Below, piece by piece: positions 42,806 to 53,594 of a stretch of 64,000 bases of DNA (its first letter is position 1; each line of letters starts with the position of its first letter). Source of the DNA: Acidobacteriota bacterium (GTDB lineage: Bacteria; Acidobacteriota; Vicinamibacteria; Fen-336); contig JAJDNS010000028.1 in the NCBI GenBank assembly GCA_022340585.1, positions 1-64,000 on the forward strand, read 5' to 3'. The notes under the pieces were generated by a model that saw nothing but the letters and a program-made list of their open reading frames with translations, did not search any database and was not told where the DNA came from. The translations under genes were made by a program, and so were the position numbers.

Positions 42806-43966
42806 GTGAGCGTGGCTGACACCAGGATTGACGACCTTCGGCAGCGCCTCGAGCGGGACCCCGGCTCCCGGCTGTTCGCCCACCTTGCCGAGGAGCTGCG
42901 AAAGGTCGGTCAGGTCGAGGAGGCGATCAGCGTCGCGCGGGCCGGCCTCGAGCGGCACCCGAGCTACCCGTCGGCCCGGCTGACGCTGGGCCGGGCCCTC
43001 CTGGACGCCGGCGATGCGGCCGCGGCCAGGGCGGAGCTCGAAACCGCGGTTCGGGAGGCCCCCGACAACATCCTCGCCAGCCGGGTGCTGGGGGAAGCCC
43101 TCGAGACGCTGGGAGATCTCGGGGCGGCGCTGGCGCGGTACCGGCGAACCCTCGAGATGGCTCCAGGAGACCCCCAGGTGCAGGCGCGGGTGCGCGCCCT
43201 CCAGGACAGAGCCGGGGGGGGGGGCAGCCCGGGCACCGGGGCCTCGTCGGAAGCACGAGAGGCAACGAAGCCGGTGGCGGCGGTGCGGCGTGCGGAGGAG
43301 CCCAGGGCGCCTACGGGGGAGGCGCCCGGGCCGAACGCACCCGGAGAGGGTGACGGCGATCTCCCGCCCACGGTTCGGGTCCAGATGCCTGCGGACCCTC
43401 GGGGGGAGCCGCGGGCGCCGCTGCCGCCGACACGGGGCGCCGGGGGGGCCGCTGGGGCCGATCCGCCCCCTCCGGTCTCGGCGGGCCGACACCGGGCGCT
43501 CCAGGAGCCGCTGCCCCCCACCCTGCCCATGGGAGTGCGGACCGTCGAGGTGGGCCGGGAGGAGCCGCCGCGCCCTGGACCGGAGAAACCGGCGGCGGGC
43601 CGGAACCGGCCACCGGAGTCGACCAGGGCCGTGGCGCCCGAAGCCGATTCGGCCCCCGGCGCGGCGGCCGCCCCGGACGCCCGCCAGCCCCCTCTTTCGT
43701 CGGCGACGCTCGCGGACATCTACCTTCAGCAGGGGCTGCTGGGGCGCGCGGTGGAGGTGCTCCGCCAGGTCCTCGAGGAGGAGCCCGGCAACGACACCGT
43801 GCGGGCGCGGCTCGCGGAGATCGAGACGCTGGCGAGGGACTCGGCGGGCGACCACTCGGTCCCCGAGCCTGACGATGGGGACGAGCGGGCGGCTCGACGC
43901 CGCGCGCTGGAGAGAACGATCGAGCGGCTGGAATCGCTTCTAGCCGTCGTCCGCCGGGGGAGGTAG
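42806..43966 (+). CDS. TPR protein with long Pro/Ala-rich linker
   Basis: The 386-residue protein has N-terminal TPR repeats (LFAHLAEELRKVGQVEEAIS, LGRALLDAGDAAAARAELET, LGEALETLGDLGAALARYRR; about 20-125), a low-complexity Pro/Gly/Ala/Arg linker (130-285), and a further TPR-like unit (LADIYLQQGLLGRAVEVLRQ, VLEEEPGN). It ends in a helical tail. No signal peptide, so cytoplasmic. The roadblock gene starts 2 bp later, suggesting they act together. The role is likely scaffold-like; no specific family is recognised. Confidence 0.8.
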   Translation: MSVADTRIDDLRQRLERDPGSRLFAHLAEELRKVGQVEEAISVARAGLERHPSYPSARLTLGRALLDAGDAAAARAELETAVREAPDNILASRVLGEALETLGDLGAALARYRRTLEMAPGDPQVQARVRALQDRAGGGGSPGTGASSEAREATKPVAAVRRAEEPRAPTGEAPGPNAPGEGDGDLPPTVRVQMPADPRGEPRAPLPPTRGAGGAAGADPPPPVSAGRHRALQEPLPPTLPMGVRTVEVGREEPPRPGPEKPAAGRNRPPESTRAVAPEADSAPGAAAAPDARQPPLSSATLADIYLQQGLLGRAVEVLRQVLEEEPGNDTVRARLAEIETLARDSAGDHSVPEPDDGDERAARRRALERTIERLESLLAVVRRGR

Positions 43967-43968
43967 AG

Positions 43969-44331
43969 GTGGCCGGGTTCCGGACAGCACTGCAAGCGGT
44001 TGCCGACCGGGTGCCGGAGACCCAGACGCTCATGGTCATCGGAACGGACGGAATCCCCATCGACAAGCTCGCGCCGCGGCCGGTGTCCGACATCGAGACC
44101 GTGGCCGCGGAGCACACCACGCTGCTTCGCGCCAGCCTCTCCACGAGCACGGACACGGGCCTGGGGGGGCTGCGGGAGCTGACGATGGTGACGGAGCGGA
44201 TGACGACCCTGCTCGTCGCAATCACGCCGGAGTACTTCCTGTTCGCGGCGCTCAGCCCCGGGGCGATCGTGGGACGGGCGCGGTTTGCCCTGCGCCTGGC
44301 GGGCCTGAGCCTGCGCCAGGAGTTCGAGTAG
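43969..44331 (+). CDS. Roadblock/LC7-domain protein
   Basis: The 120-residue protein matches the Roadblock/LC7 fold: an N-terminal helix ([20 protein letters not shown]), [14 protein letters not shown], and the central [12 protein letters not shown] helix, then [20 protein letters not shown]. Bacterial members such as MglB regulate small Ras-like GTPases that set cell polarity and pilus placement. No mglA is in the window, so GTPase partnership is a guess, supported by closeness to pilMNOPQ. GTG start with GGGGGAGGT upstream. Confidence 0.82.
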   Translation: MAGFRTALQAVADRVPETQTLMVIGTDGIPIDKLAPRPVSDIETVAAEHTTLLRASLSTSTDTGLGGLRELTMVTERMTTLLVAITPEYFLFAALSPGAIVGRARFALRLAGLSLRQEFE

Positions 44332-44363
44332 ATCGGGGAGGCGGGTCTTCGCAGCTGGCATCC

Positions 44364-44392
44364 TTGACAAGGTCCCGGCCGGCGCAAATAAT
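44364..44392 (+). promoter_or_regulatory. Near-consensus sigma70-type promoter of accBC
   Basis: TTGACA (44364-44369), exactly 17 bp, then AATAAT (44387-44392) lie about 45 bp before the accB start. This is the strongest promoter match seen in the window. Confidence 0.7.
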
Positions 44393-44434
44393 GCTTTCTC
44401 TTGGAGATACGCCTTAGCGCCCCAGGGAGACCGC

Positions 44435-44932
<498 letters not shown>

Positions 44933-44964
44933 CGGCGCGGCCCGAAGCTCGCGGTCCGGAGACG

Positions 44965-46319
<1,355 letters not shown>

Positions 46320-46323
<4 letters not shown>

Positions 46324-48659
46324 GCTCCGGTTCGCGTCTCGGCCCGCCCCCGGGTGGGACCCGGTGGCTGCCCGTGCTCCTCGTTCCGGTCTCCCTCCTG
46401 TGCAACCTGGGGGCCCTGCTTCCGCTCCGGACGTACTACTTCCGGGACTTCAGCGCCACCTTCTACCCCCTGAGGCTCTTCCTGGCCCGGGAGCTGCGGG
46501 AGGGTCGCTTCCCAAGCTGGAATCCCTACGTCTTCGAGGGCGCGTTCCAGCTTCCGGTGCTCTACCCGGCGGATCTCGTCCATTCGCTCTGGCCGAGCCC
46601 GGTTCTCCTGTCCTGGTTGCTGACCCTCCACCTGCCGCTGGCCGCGCTCGCCGCGTACTGGCTGTGTCGGGAGCTCGGCGTCTCCCGGGAGGGGGCCTTC
46701 GTGGGCGGGGCCACCTACGCGTTGGGGGGGCTGGCTCTCTCGTCGCTGAACCTCTACGTCTTCCTCCAGGCCCTGGCCCTGGCCCCCCTGGTGGCGGGCC
46801 TCCTGCGCCGAGCCGCGCGAGACGGCGGGCGGGCGGTGGCGGTGGCGGCGGTGGCGCTCGCGGTGGCGCTGAGCACCCTCGCCGTCGAGTTCGTGGGGCA
46901 GGCAATCCTGCTCGGGATCGCACTGGGGTTGATCGCGCGCCCATCGTGGAGGGGCCTTACCCGTTCGCTGGGCGCGTTGGCGTTGGGAGTGGGCCTCGCG
47001 GGGTTGCCCCTGGCCCTCACCCTCGGCCTCCTCCCCGAAACGGTTCGGGGCGCGGGTTTCGCGCCCGACGTGGCCCTCGGGAACGCCGTGCATCCCGCGG
47101 TGCTGCTGCAGACCGTGCTGCCCCGCCTGTTCGGTCTCCCCCAGGCGCCGGCGGAGGCGTGGTGGGGGGGACGCTTCTTCAGCAAGGGACTGCCCTATTT
47201 CCTGAGCCTGTACCTGGGACCGGTGGCGCTGGCCCTCGCCGCCGTGGGCTTGGGGGCCATGGCCCGGGCCCAGCGTCTGGTCCTCCTCGCGCTCGGGGGG
47301 GCCGGGTTGTGGTACGCGCTGGGCGAGGCGGGTGGTCTGGCGACGGTCGTCGCCCGTCTGCCCCTCGCGTCGTCGTTCCGGTTCCCGGGCAAAGCGATGC
47401 TGCTCCCCTACCTCGCGGTGGCCGTCGCTGCGGCCTTCGGGAGCGAGCGGCTGAGAAGGGACCGTCGCGCGTGGCGGCGGCTGGCCGCCGTCGCCGGGAG
47501 TCTGGCGGCCCTGGCCCTGGCCGTCGCCCTCCTCGTGGGGACCGCCCCCCCGGGGCTCGTGGCGTGGACCGGTGTCGCACCGGGCTTCTGGCCGCACGTC
47601 GTCAGGGTGGTGTCCGGGGATGCGGGGGTGGTGGTGACCCTGGGGGCGGCGTCGGCCGTCCTCGCTCTCGTGGTGCAGCGCGAGCGGCTGGGCCCCGGCG
47701 CGGCCACGGCGGCGCTGATCGCTCTGGCCCTCGCCGATCTGACCCGCGCGGGGGCGGGAGTGAACCCGCAGGCCCCCGGTTCCTTCTTCACGCCGCTGCC
47801 GGAGATGGAGCGCCTGGAGCTCGCGACTCCGGATGGGGAGCGGGTCTTCTCCTACGGCCTCCAGCAGAGCCCGAGCTTCCGGGAGTTTCTGGGTCGCGGG
47901 GGGCCCGGCCTGACGCTGGTCGGCACGTATCTCAATCGGCAGATCCTGGCGCCCTACACGAACGTCCTGGACCAGGTAGAGACGCCGGAGGCCACGGATC
48001 TCACCTCGTTCGTGCCCCGGGACCGTGAGCTGGAGCCGTCGGACTACGATCCCGCGGCGGTGCCCCGACTCCTCCCGTGGCTACGCAACGCCGCGGTGTC
48101 CCGGGTCGTGAGCCTCGACCCCCTGTCGCACCCCGACCTCAGCCTGATGGCGGTGGTGCCGGTGGGTCCTCCGGGGCTGGCCATCCATGCCTATCGCCTC
48201 GCCGATCCCTGGCCGCGAGCCTACGTCGCGTGTCGCGTAGTGGCGGGCGTGTCGAGGGAGGAGGCTCTCTTCGCGCCCTACCGAGAAGGCTTCGAGCCCG
48301 CCGGCGAGGTGGCGCTCGAGGGAGGAGGAGTAGCGACGACCTGCCGGTCGGGGCGAGCCCGGAGGACTGCTTTCGTCCCGGGGCAGGAACGGTACGAGGT
48401 GGAGTCCGACGGCGCCGGCTACCTCGTCACCCGCGACAGCTATGCCCGGGGGTGGCGGGCGCGTGTGGACGGTCACGAGGCGCCGGTGCTGCGGGCCAAC
48501 GGCAAGCACCGGGCGGTGCCGTTGCCGGGCGGGGCCCGCGAGGTGCGCCTGAGCTACCATCCGCCCGGACTGCGAGTGGGCCTGGTGGCCACGGGCCTGT
48601 CCCTCCTGTCGCTCCTGGCCCTGTGGATCCAGGCGCCTTCCAGCAAGGGCGACCGGTGA
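46320..48659 (+). CDS. Large multi-spanning membrane protein, YfhO-like
   Basis: The 779-residue protein has about 12 membrane spans over the first 500 residues and a C-terminal extracytoplasmic domain ending in [20 protein letters not shown] and [17 protein letters not shown], followed by a last span. The N-terminal [20 protein letters not shown] and [11 protein letters not shown] segments and the GW-A-VDG...Y-P signature fit YfhO-type membrane proteins, related to GT-C glycosyltransferases and implicated in glycosylation of cell-wall polymers or lipids. Two more members lie at the right end of the window. It overlaps accC by 4 nt and the methyltransferase gene by 4 nt. Donor and acceptor are unknown. 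Confidence 0.82.
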
Positions 48660-49624
48660 CCGACGAGGCCTGGAGCCGCCTCCGGGCGGTGTGTCCGCGT
48701 TGCCGGACCGCGCTCACGGCGGACGACTCCGGGGTCATGTGCGGCCCCTGTGGTGCTCGGTACCCCCTGGAGGGCGGGATCCTCCGCCTTGCCCTCGGGC
48801 GGGAGGGCGCTCCGGGCTACGACCCTCACTTCTTCCGCACCCTCGAGCGTGTCGAGGGGCGCCACTTCTGGTTCGTGGCGCGACGGGAGGTGGTCCTGGA
48901 TGCACTGCGTCGAGCGGTGCCGGACCTGGATCGTCGTGCGCTCGTCGACATCGGATGCGGCAGTGGCGGCCTGCTGCAGTACCTCAGGGACCGGGGGGTC
49001 ACGGTGGCGGGGGCCTGCGACGCCTATCTCGAGAGCCTCGAGATCGTCCGGCGTCGGGTGGCGGTGCCGCTGGCGCTCGTCGACGAAGGCCGCCTGCCAC
49101 CGCTGGGTCCCGGGCACGACCTCCTCGCGCTGTTCGACGTGCTCGAGCACCTGGACGACGACCGGGGCATGCTGCGCTTCCTGCACTCGGTGCTGGCGCC
49201 GGGGGGGGTGGTGGTCCTCACCGTGCCGGCCCATCCCTTCCTCTTCGACGACCGGGACGAGCTCGCCCACCACCGGCGGCGTTACCGCCGGGGCGAGCTG
49301 CGGGAGAAGCTGGAGGAAGCGGGTTTCTCCGTCCGTGTGCTGAGCCACTTCATGGCGCCGCTCGTGCCCCTGCTCCTGGCCATGCGCGCGGTGTCCCGCT
49401 TCCTGCCCCGGTCGCGCCGGCACCGCCGGGACCGACAGCAGCTCGAGTTCCGCGTGGTGCCCGTCATCAACGGGCTGGGGCGTGCGCTCCTGGCGGCGGA
49501 GAGACAGGTGCTGCGTCTGGGCTCGCTGCCGTTCGGCTCCTCGATCATCGCGGTGGCGACTCGTCCGGGGGACGGGCCGGCCGCGCCCGAGGGCCTCGGG
49601 TCGGGCCGCGGCGGCGGGCGTTGA
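48656..49624 (+). CDS. Class I SAM-dependent methyltransferase with N-terminal zinc ribbon
   Basis: The 322-residue protein starts with a small zinc ribbon (VCPRCRTALTADDSGVMCGP, with CGARYPLEGGILRL after it), then a Rossmann methyltransferase domain: motif I LVDIGCGSGGLLQYL, an acidic turn GACDAYLESLEIV, LLALFDVLEHLDDD and VLTVPAHPFLFDDRDELAHH. The C-terminal helices (LVPLLLAMRAVSRFL) are hydrophobic and may touch the membrane. The Trm112-like ribbon plus EH-D-E-AHHRRRY pattern is common in methyltransferases of polysaccharide or lipid-linked sugar synthesis. Overlap with the YfhO-like gene supports a role in envelope glycans. Confidence 0.85.
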   Translation: MTDEAWSRLRAVCPRCRTALTADDSGVMCGPCGARYPLEGGILRLALGREGAPGYDPHFFRTLERVEGRHFWFVARREVVLDALRRAVPDLDRRALVDIGCGSGGLLQYLRDRGVTVAGACDAYLESLEIVRRRVAVPLALVDEGRLPPLGPGHDLLALFDVLEHLDDDRGMLRFLHSVLAPGGVVVLTVPAHPFLFDDRDELAHHRRRYRRGELREKLEEAGFSVRVLSHFMAPLVPLLLAMRAVSRFLPRSRRHRRDRQQLEFRVVPVINGLGRALLAAERQVLRLGSLPFGSSIIAVATRPGDGPAAPEGLGSGRGGGR

Positions 49625-49679
49625 GGAGCCGAGGGCGTCCGCCTATGATCGGCCCGACGCGAGAGCAGAGGAGGGAAGG

Positions 49680-50597
49680 GTGACGGCGGAAAGACTCGAC
49701 GGGAAGGCAACGGCCCAGGCGATCCGGGAGGAGCTGCGGGGCGAGGTGGAGCGGCTCACCGCCCGGGGAGCCCGTCCGGGGCTGGGGGTGGTGCTCGTGG
49801 GTGACGACGCGGCCTCGGCGATCTATGTCCGGAACAAGACCACGGCCTGCGAGGAGCTCGGGATGCACCACGAGACGAAGACGCTGCCGGCGAGCGCCTC
49901 GACGGAGGACGTGCTCGCCCTGGTGGAGGAGCTCAACCGGAGCCTCGCGATCCACGGCGTTCTCGTCCAGCTTCCCCTGCCGCCCCAGGTGGACGCCACC
50001 CGGGTCCTCGACCTCGTGGATCCGGGGAAGGACGTGGACGGCTTCCACCCGGACAACGTGGGTCGACTCGTGCAGAAGAGGCCGCGCTTCGTGCCGTGCA
50101 CACCGGTGGGAATCATGGAGCTTCTGGCGCGTCACGGGATCGAGGTCTCCGGAAAGCGAGCGGTGGTGATCGGGCGCAGCGACATCGTGGGCAAGCCCAT
50201 GGCCCTGCTGCTCATGCACGCGAATGCCACCGTCACCGTGTGCCACTCGAGGACCAGGGACCTCGCCGCGGTCGCTCGCGAGGCGGACGTGCTGGTGGCC
50301 GCGATCGGCCGGGCCGGGCTGGTTCGGGCCGACTTCGTGAAGCCGGGGGCGGTGGTGGTGGACGTGGGCATGAACCGGGTCGAGGACCCGGCGGAGGCCC
50401 GTGACCTGCTCCCCCCGGCGCGGCTCGCCAACTTCGAGAAGCGAGGCTACGCGCTGGTGGGCGACGTCCACGCACCCTCGGTGGCTCCCATCGCCGGGGC
50501 CTTGACCCCGGTTCCCGGCGGCGTGGGGCCGTTGACGATCGCGCTGCTCCTGAAGAGCACGGTCCGTGCCGCGGCGGACGCTCTGGGCGCAGGCTGA
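49680..50597 (+). CDS. folD: Methylenetetrahydrofolate dehydrogenase/cyclohydrolase FolD
   Basis: The 305-residue bifunctional enzyme interconverts methylene-, methenyl- and 10-formyl-tetrahydrofolate. Seen blocks: VGDDAASAIYVRNKTTACEE with the catalytic Lys in the Y-x3-K pattern, GVLVQLPLPPQVD, PGKDVDGFHPDNVG, the NADP loop VVIGRSDIVGKPMALLL and TPVPGGVGPLTIALLL. GTG 49680 is preceded by AGGAGGGAAG. The coaE gene starts 2 bp after its stop. Confidence 0.96.
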   Translation: MTAERLDGKATAQAIREELRGEVERLTARGARPGLGVVLVGDDAASAIYVRNKTTACEELGMHHETKTLPASASTEDVLALVEELNRSLAIHGVLVQLPLPPQVDATRVLDLVDPGKDVDGFHPDNVGRLVQKRPRFVPCTPVGIMELLARHGIEVSGKRAVVIGRSDIVGKPMALLLMHANATVTVCHSRTRDLAAVAREADVLVAAIGRAGLVRADFVKPGAVVVDVGMNRVEDPAEARDLLPPARLANFEKRGYALVGDVHAPSVAPIAGALTPVPGGVGPLTIALLLKSTVRAAADALGAG

Positions 50598-50599
50598 CG

Positions 50600-51850
50600 A
50601 TGCTCCGGGTCGGTCTCACCGGCGGGATCGCCTGCGGGAAATCGGAGGTGCTCGGGCGGTTGAGCGCTCGCGGGCTCGCCACCCTCGATCTCGACGCGGT
50701 GGCCCACGAGTTGATGGCCCCCGGCGGCGCCGCCTACGAGGATGTGGTGGCGGCGTTCGGGAGGGACATCCTCGCCCCCGACGCGACAATCGACCGCACG
50801 GCCCTCGGGGCGCTGGTGTTCGCGGATCCCGCGGCCCGGAGTCGACTCGAGGCGATCGTCCATCCCCGGGTGCGGGCCGAGGAGGCGCGCCGGGCGTCGG
50901 CTCTCGAAGCCGACGGGCGGGAGATCCTGGTGAGCGACGGCGCGGTGCTCGTCGAGGCGGGGATGCACCTCCGGTTCGACCGGCTGGTGGTCGTGCACTG
51001 TCCGCCGCGGGTTCAAGAACGTCGATTGATGGAGCGAGACGGGATCTCCGCCGCCGCGGCTCGAGCCCGCATCGAAGCGCAGATGCCCATCGAGGAGAAG
51101 CGGCGCTTCGGCCACCTGGAGGTCGACACGTCCGGCTCGCTGGAGGGGACGGCGCAGGCGGCCGAGGTCCTGGCCGGCGTGCTCCTGACCGAGGCTTGCG
51201 GCCCGAGGCCACGGGGCCGGCTGGCCCCGCAGCGTGCTCTGGGGGCCCTGGCCCACGCGGGGTCGACGGGTCCGCGCGGACTCGATCCGCGGACGCTCCT
51301 CGAGGCGACGCAGGCGGCCGGAGGGCTGGAGATGCCGGCTCTCGCGCGGCGGCTGCAGCCTCCGGGGCGCGGGCCCTGGTACCGGGTCGCTCGGGGCGGC
51401 GAGGCCGGCCCGTGGCCCGAGGCCCTGGCCGCGCCCCTCGCCTTGTGGGCTCTGACCCGGGGCGCGGACGAGGAGTGGCTGGCCGGCGCCGCCCACTCCC
51501 TCGCTCGCTTGACCCACGACGACGGCGAGAGCGTTGCCGGGGCCGTCCTGGCCGGCCTCGTCGCCCACGCGGTGGTGAACGGGGGGAGCCTGCGCTCCCT
51601 CGACGACCGCTCCGGAGACCGGGAGAGCCGGGCCCGCCGGTGGGGAGGGGCCCGCCCCGCGCCCCGTGTCCGGCGCGCCCTGGAAGCGGCCCTGGCCCAT
51701 CCCGACGACCCGGAAGCGGCCGGGGTCAAGGCGAAGGCCTCGGGAGCCGAGCCGGGCTTCGCCGCGGCCCTCGTTGGGGCGGCGCAGAGAGGTGTTCCGG
51801 GCGAGCAGGACCCGGCCCTCCGCGCCCTCCTCGACCGTTCCAACGAGTAG
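50600..51850 (+). CDS. coaE: Dephospho-CoA kinase CoaE fused to a C-terminal ADP-ribosylglycohydrolase-like helical domain
   Basis: The first 200 residues are a full CoaE: P-loop RVGLTGGIACGKSEV, LDLDAVAHELMAPGG, IVHPRVRAEE and RFDRLVVVHCPP, the last step of coenzyme A synthesis. A further 210 residues follow in the same frame, twice the usual length. They are helical and include ALWALTRGADEEWLAGAAHS, LARLTHDDGESVAGAVLAGL and VRRALEAALAHPDDPEAAG, a layout that resembles ADP-ribosylglycohydrolase-family helical bundles (LTH followed by an acidic pair). The metal-binding residues of that family are not obviously complete, so the domain may be inactive or structural. The reading frame has no break between the parts. 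Confidence 0.85.
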   Translation: MLRVGLTGGIACGKSEVLGRLSARGLATLDLDAVAHELMAPGGAAYEDVVAAFGRDILAPDATIDRTALGALVFADPAARSRLEAIVHPRVRAEEARRASALEADGREILVSDGAVLVEAGMHLRFDRLVVVHCPPRVQERRLMERDGISAAAARARIEAQMPIEEKRRFGHLEVDTSGSLEGTAQAAEVLAGVLLTEACGPRPRGRLAPQRALGALAHAGSTGPRGLDPRTLLEATQAAGGLEMPALARRLQPPGRGPWYRVARGGEAGPWPEALAAPLALWALTRGADEEWLAGAAHSLARLTHDDGESVAGAVLAGLVAHAVVNGGSLRSLDDRSGDRESRARRWGGARPAPRVRRALEAALAHPDDPEAAGVKAKASGAEPGFAAALVGAAQRGVPGEQDPALRALLDRSNE

Positions 51851-51853
51851 CCC

Positions 51854-53047
51854 CTACAGCTGGCCGCCGGCGGCGGGGCCGACCCGCTCCTCCACGAAGG
51901 TGTTCCACTCGTGACAGTGCGGGCAGCGCCAGAGCATGTCGTCCGCCCGGTAGCGGCAGGCGGTGCAGATGTGGGGGTCCACGTAGAGAGCCGACTCCTC
52001 CACCGTGGCCGCGTAGCGCTCCTCTTCGGGGCCGAGCTGGCCGAGAGCCCGGAGCGTGCGCCAGATCTCAAGGTGAACGAGGAGGACGTGGGGGTTGGCC
52101 TCCAGCGCGCGGAGGAGAAGCCCGAGGGCCTCGCCGGGACGGTCTTCTCCGCGCAGGTGACGGGCCAGGGCGAGGCGGGCTCGCCAGTCGCGGGAGTCCT
52201 GCTCGATGAGTCTCTCGCACAGGGCCACGAAGCGGGAGACCTCGCCGGAGGCGGCGTAGGCCTTCCTCAGTGGCTCGAAGGTGAGGTAGGCGCGTTCCGG
52301 TGCCGCCGCGATCGCGCTCTCCAGGATCGACGCCGCGCGCCGCGGATCGCGTTCGCCCCACAGGTCGGCGAGGGCGAGGTAGGCGGCCGTGGCGCGCTGG
52401 TCCAGGGAGAGAGCGGTCCGAAAGGCAGCCTCCGCTTCGTCCCACAGTCCCGCTCGCGCCGCCTCGTGGCCCATCTCCGTCTGAAGATAGGCGAGGACCA
52501 GGCCGTCGTCCGACTTGCGGAGACGGGCCAGGCGAGTCTGGGCCTCGTAGGCTTGGCGCCACTCTCGCTGCTCCTCGAACTGCTTCTGCTGTCCCTCGAG
52601 GGCGTGCACATTGCGAGGGTCCACCTCGAGAGCCTCGTCGTAGGCCTGGGCGGCCCGGTCGAGCAGACCGGCGCGCCGATAGTCCGTGCCCAGGCTGGCC
52701 AGGGTGTGAGCGCGCTCGGCCCGGCTGAGGTCGGTCCGGGCCAGGAGGGCACGGTGCAGCTCGATGGCCCTCTCGACCCTGCCCACCTCCCGGTGCAGGT
52801 GGCTCAACACCTGCTGCACCTCGACCGCGTCGGGGTACTCGCGGAGCACCTTGGCCAGCTCGTGGGTCGCCGGCTCCAGCTGGCCGGTCGCGAGGTAGTG
52901 CAGGCCCTGCGTGTAGTGTGGAGACGCCCGGAAGAGGGGCCGCCCCTGCCGCGGGCTCCCCTCCCGGCTGGCCGACCATGCACGACCCGCGAGCAGCCCG
53001 CCGACCGCGGCGACGAGGACGGCAAGGAGTGCCGTTTCGGTCATCAC
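51854..53047 (-). CDS. lapB: LapB/YciM-like TPR and rubredoxin-type LPS assembly regulator
   Basis: The 397-residue protein has one N-terminal membrane span (ALLAVLVAAVGGLLAGRAW), about nine TPR repeats (for example HYLATGQLEPATHELAKVLR and YRRAGLLDRAAQAYDEALEV), and a C-terminal rubredoxin-like metal knuckle with CTAC and CPHC. This is the LapB architecture; in E. coli LapB controls LpxC turnover and LPS transport. Here it closes an operon for Kdo, the inner-core LPS sugar, which supports the call. GTG and ATG are consecutive possible starts, 1-4 bp after kdsC. Confidence 0.88.
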   Translation of the reverse strand: MMTETALLAVLVAAVGGLLAGRAWSASREGSPRQGRPLFRASPHYTQGLHYLATGQLEPATHELAKVLREYPDAVEVQQVLSHLHREVGRVERAIELHRALLARTDLSRAERAHTLASLGTDYRRAGLLDRAAQAYDEALEVDPRNVHALEGQQKQFEEQREWRQAYEAQTRLARLRKSDDGLVLAYLQTEMGHEAARAGLWDEAEAAFRTALSLDQRATAAYLALADLWGERDPRRAASILESAIAAAPERAYLTFEPLRKAYAASGEVSRFVALCERLIEQDSRDWRARLALARHLRGEDRPGEALGLLLRALEANPHVLLVHLEIWRTLRALGQLGPEEERYAATVEESALYVDPHICTACRYRADDMLWRCPHCHEWNTFVEERVGPAAGGQL

Positions 53048-53048
53048 C

Positions 53049-53594
53049 TCAAGGCGAGCCCGCGCTCGCGCCCACGGCTGCGGTCACGCGCTCCCAGTCC
53101 CCCCGCGCTCGGAGGATGGCCTCGATGAACTCCCGCAGGCAACCCTGTCCTCCTCGGGCGTCCATCACCATGAAAGCCTGGAGGCGGACCTCCATGGGGG
53201 CGTCGGCGGGTGCCGCGGAGAGACCCACCTCGGTGAGGACCGGAAGGTCGTTGATGTCGTCGCCGATGTAGGCGACCTGGCGCGCCTCGAGGCCTTCCCG
53301 CTCCAGGATCTCTCGCAGCGCGGCGAGCTTGTCCGACACTCCCTGGCTCACGATCGCCATGCCGAGCTCGGAGGCCCGCCGCTCCACGGCCTCCGAGGAG
53401 CGGCCGGAGAGGACGCCGGTCCGCAGCCCCGCGTGGTGGGCCAGGACGACCCCGAGGCCGTCCCGGACGTGGAACGCCTTGGCCTCGCCACCTCCCGGCA
53501 GCAGGAGCACGCTCCCGTCCGTCATCACCCCGTCCACGTCGCTCAGGAGAAGCCTGAGCGTGCCGCACCTCTCGGCCAGCGCCTCGTCCTTCAT
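53049..53594 (-). CDS. kdsC: Kdo-8-phosphate phosphatase KdsC
   Basis: The 181-residue HAD phosphatase has the nucleophile motif LLLSDVDGVMTDGSV, the TGVLSGRSSEAVERRA motif II, and YIGDDINDLPVL motif IV. The short insert and single-domain size match KdsC, a tetramer that dephosphorylates Kdo-8-phosphate to Kdo. Its ATG directly follows the stop of kdsD. Neighbours kdsD, kdsA and kdsB complete the pathway. Confidence 0.93.
   Translation of the reverse strand: MKDEALAERCGTLRLLLSDVDGVMTDGSVLLLPGGGEAKAFHVRDGLGVVLAHHAGLRTGVLSGRSSEAVERRASELGMAIVSQGVSDKLAALREILEREGLEARQVAYIGDDINDLPVLTEVGLSAAPADAPMEVRLQAFMVMDARGGQGCLREFIEAILRARGDWERVTAAVGASAGSP

Noticed and set aside
43200-43650. Possible separate gene in the low-complexity part of the TPR protein
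   Set aside because: Alternative frames are as long but equally low in complexity; the TPR frame is continuous with real repeats on both sides.
49621-49680. Short upstream extension of folD in frame
   Set aside because: The longer frame overlaps the methyltransferase gene; GTG 49680 with AGGAGGG gives the normal FolD N terminus.
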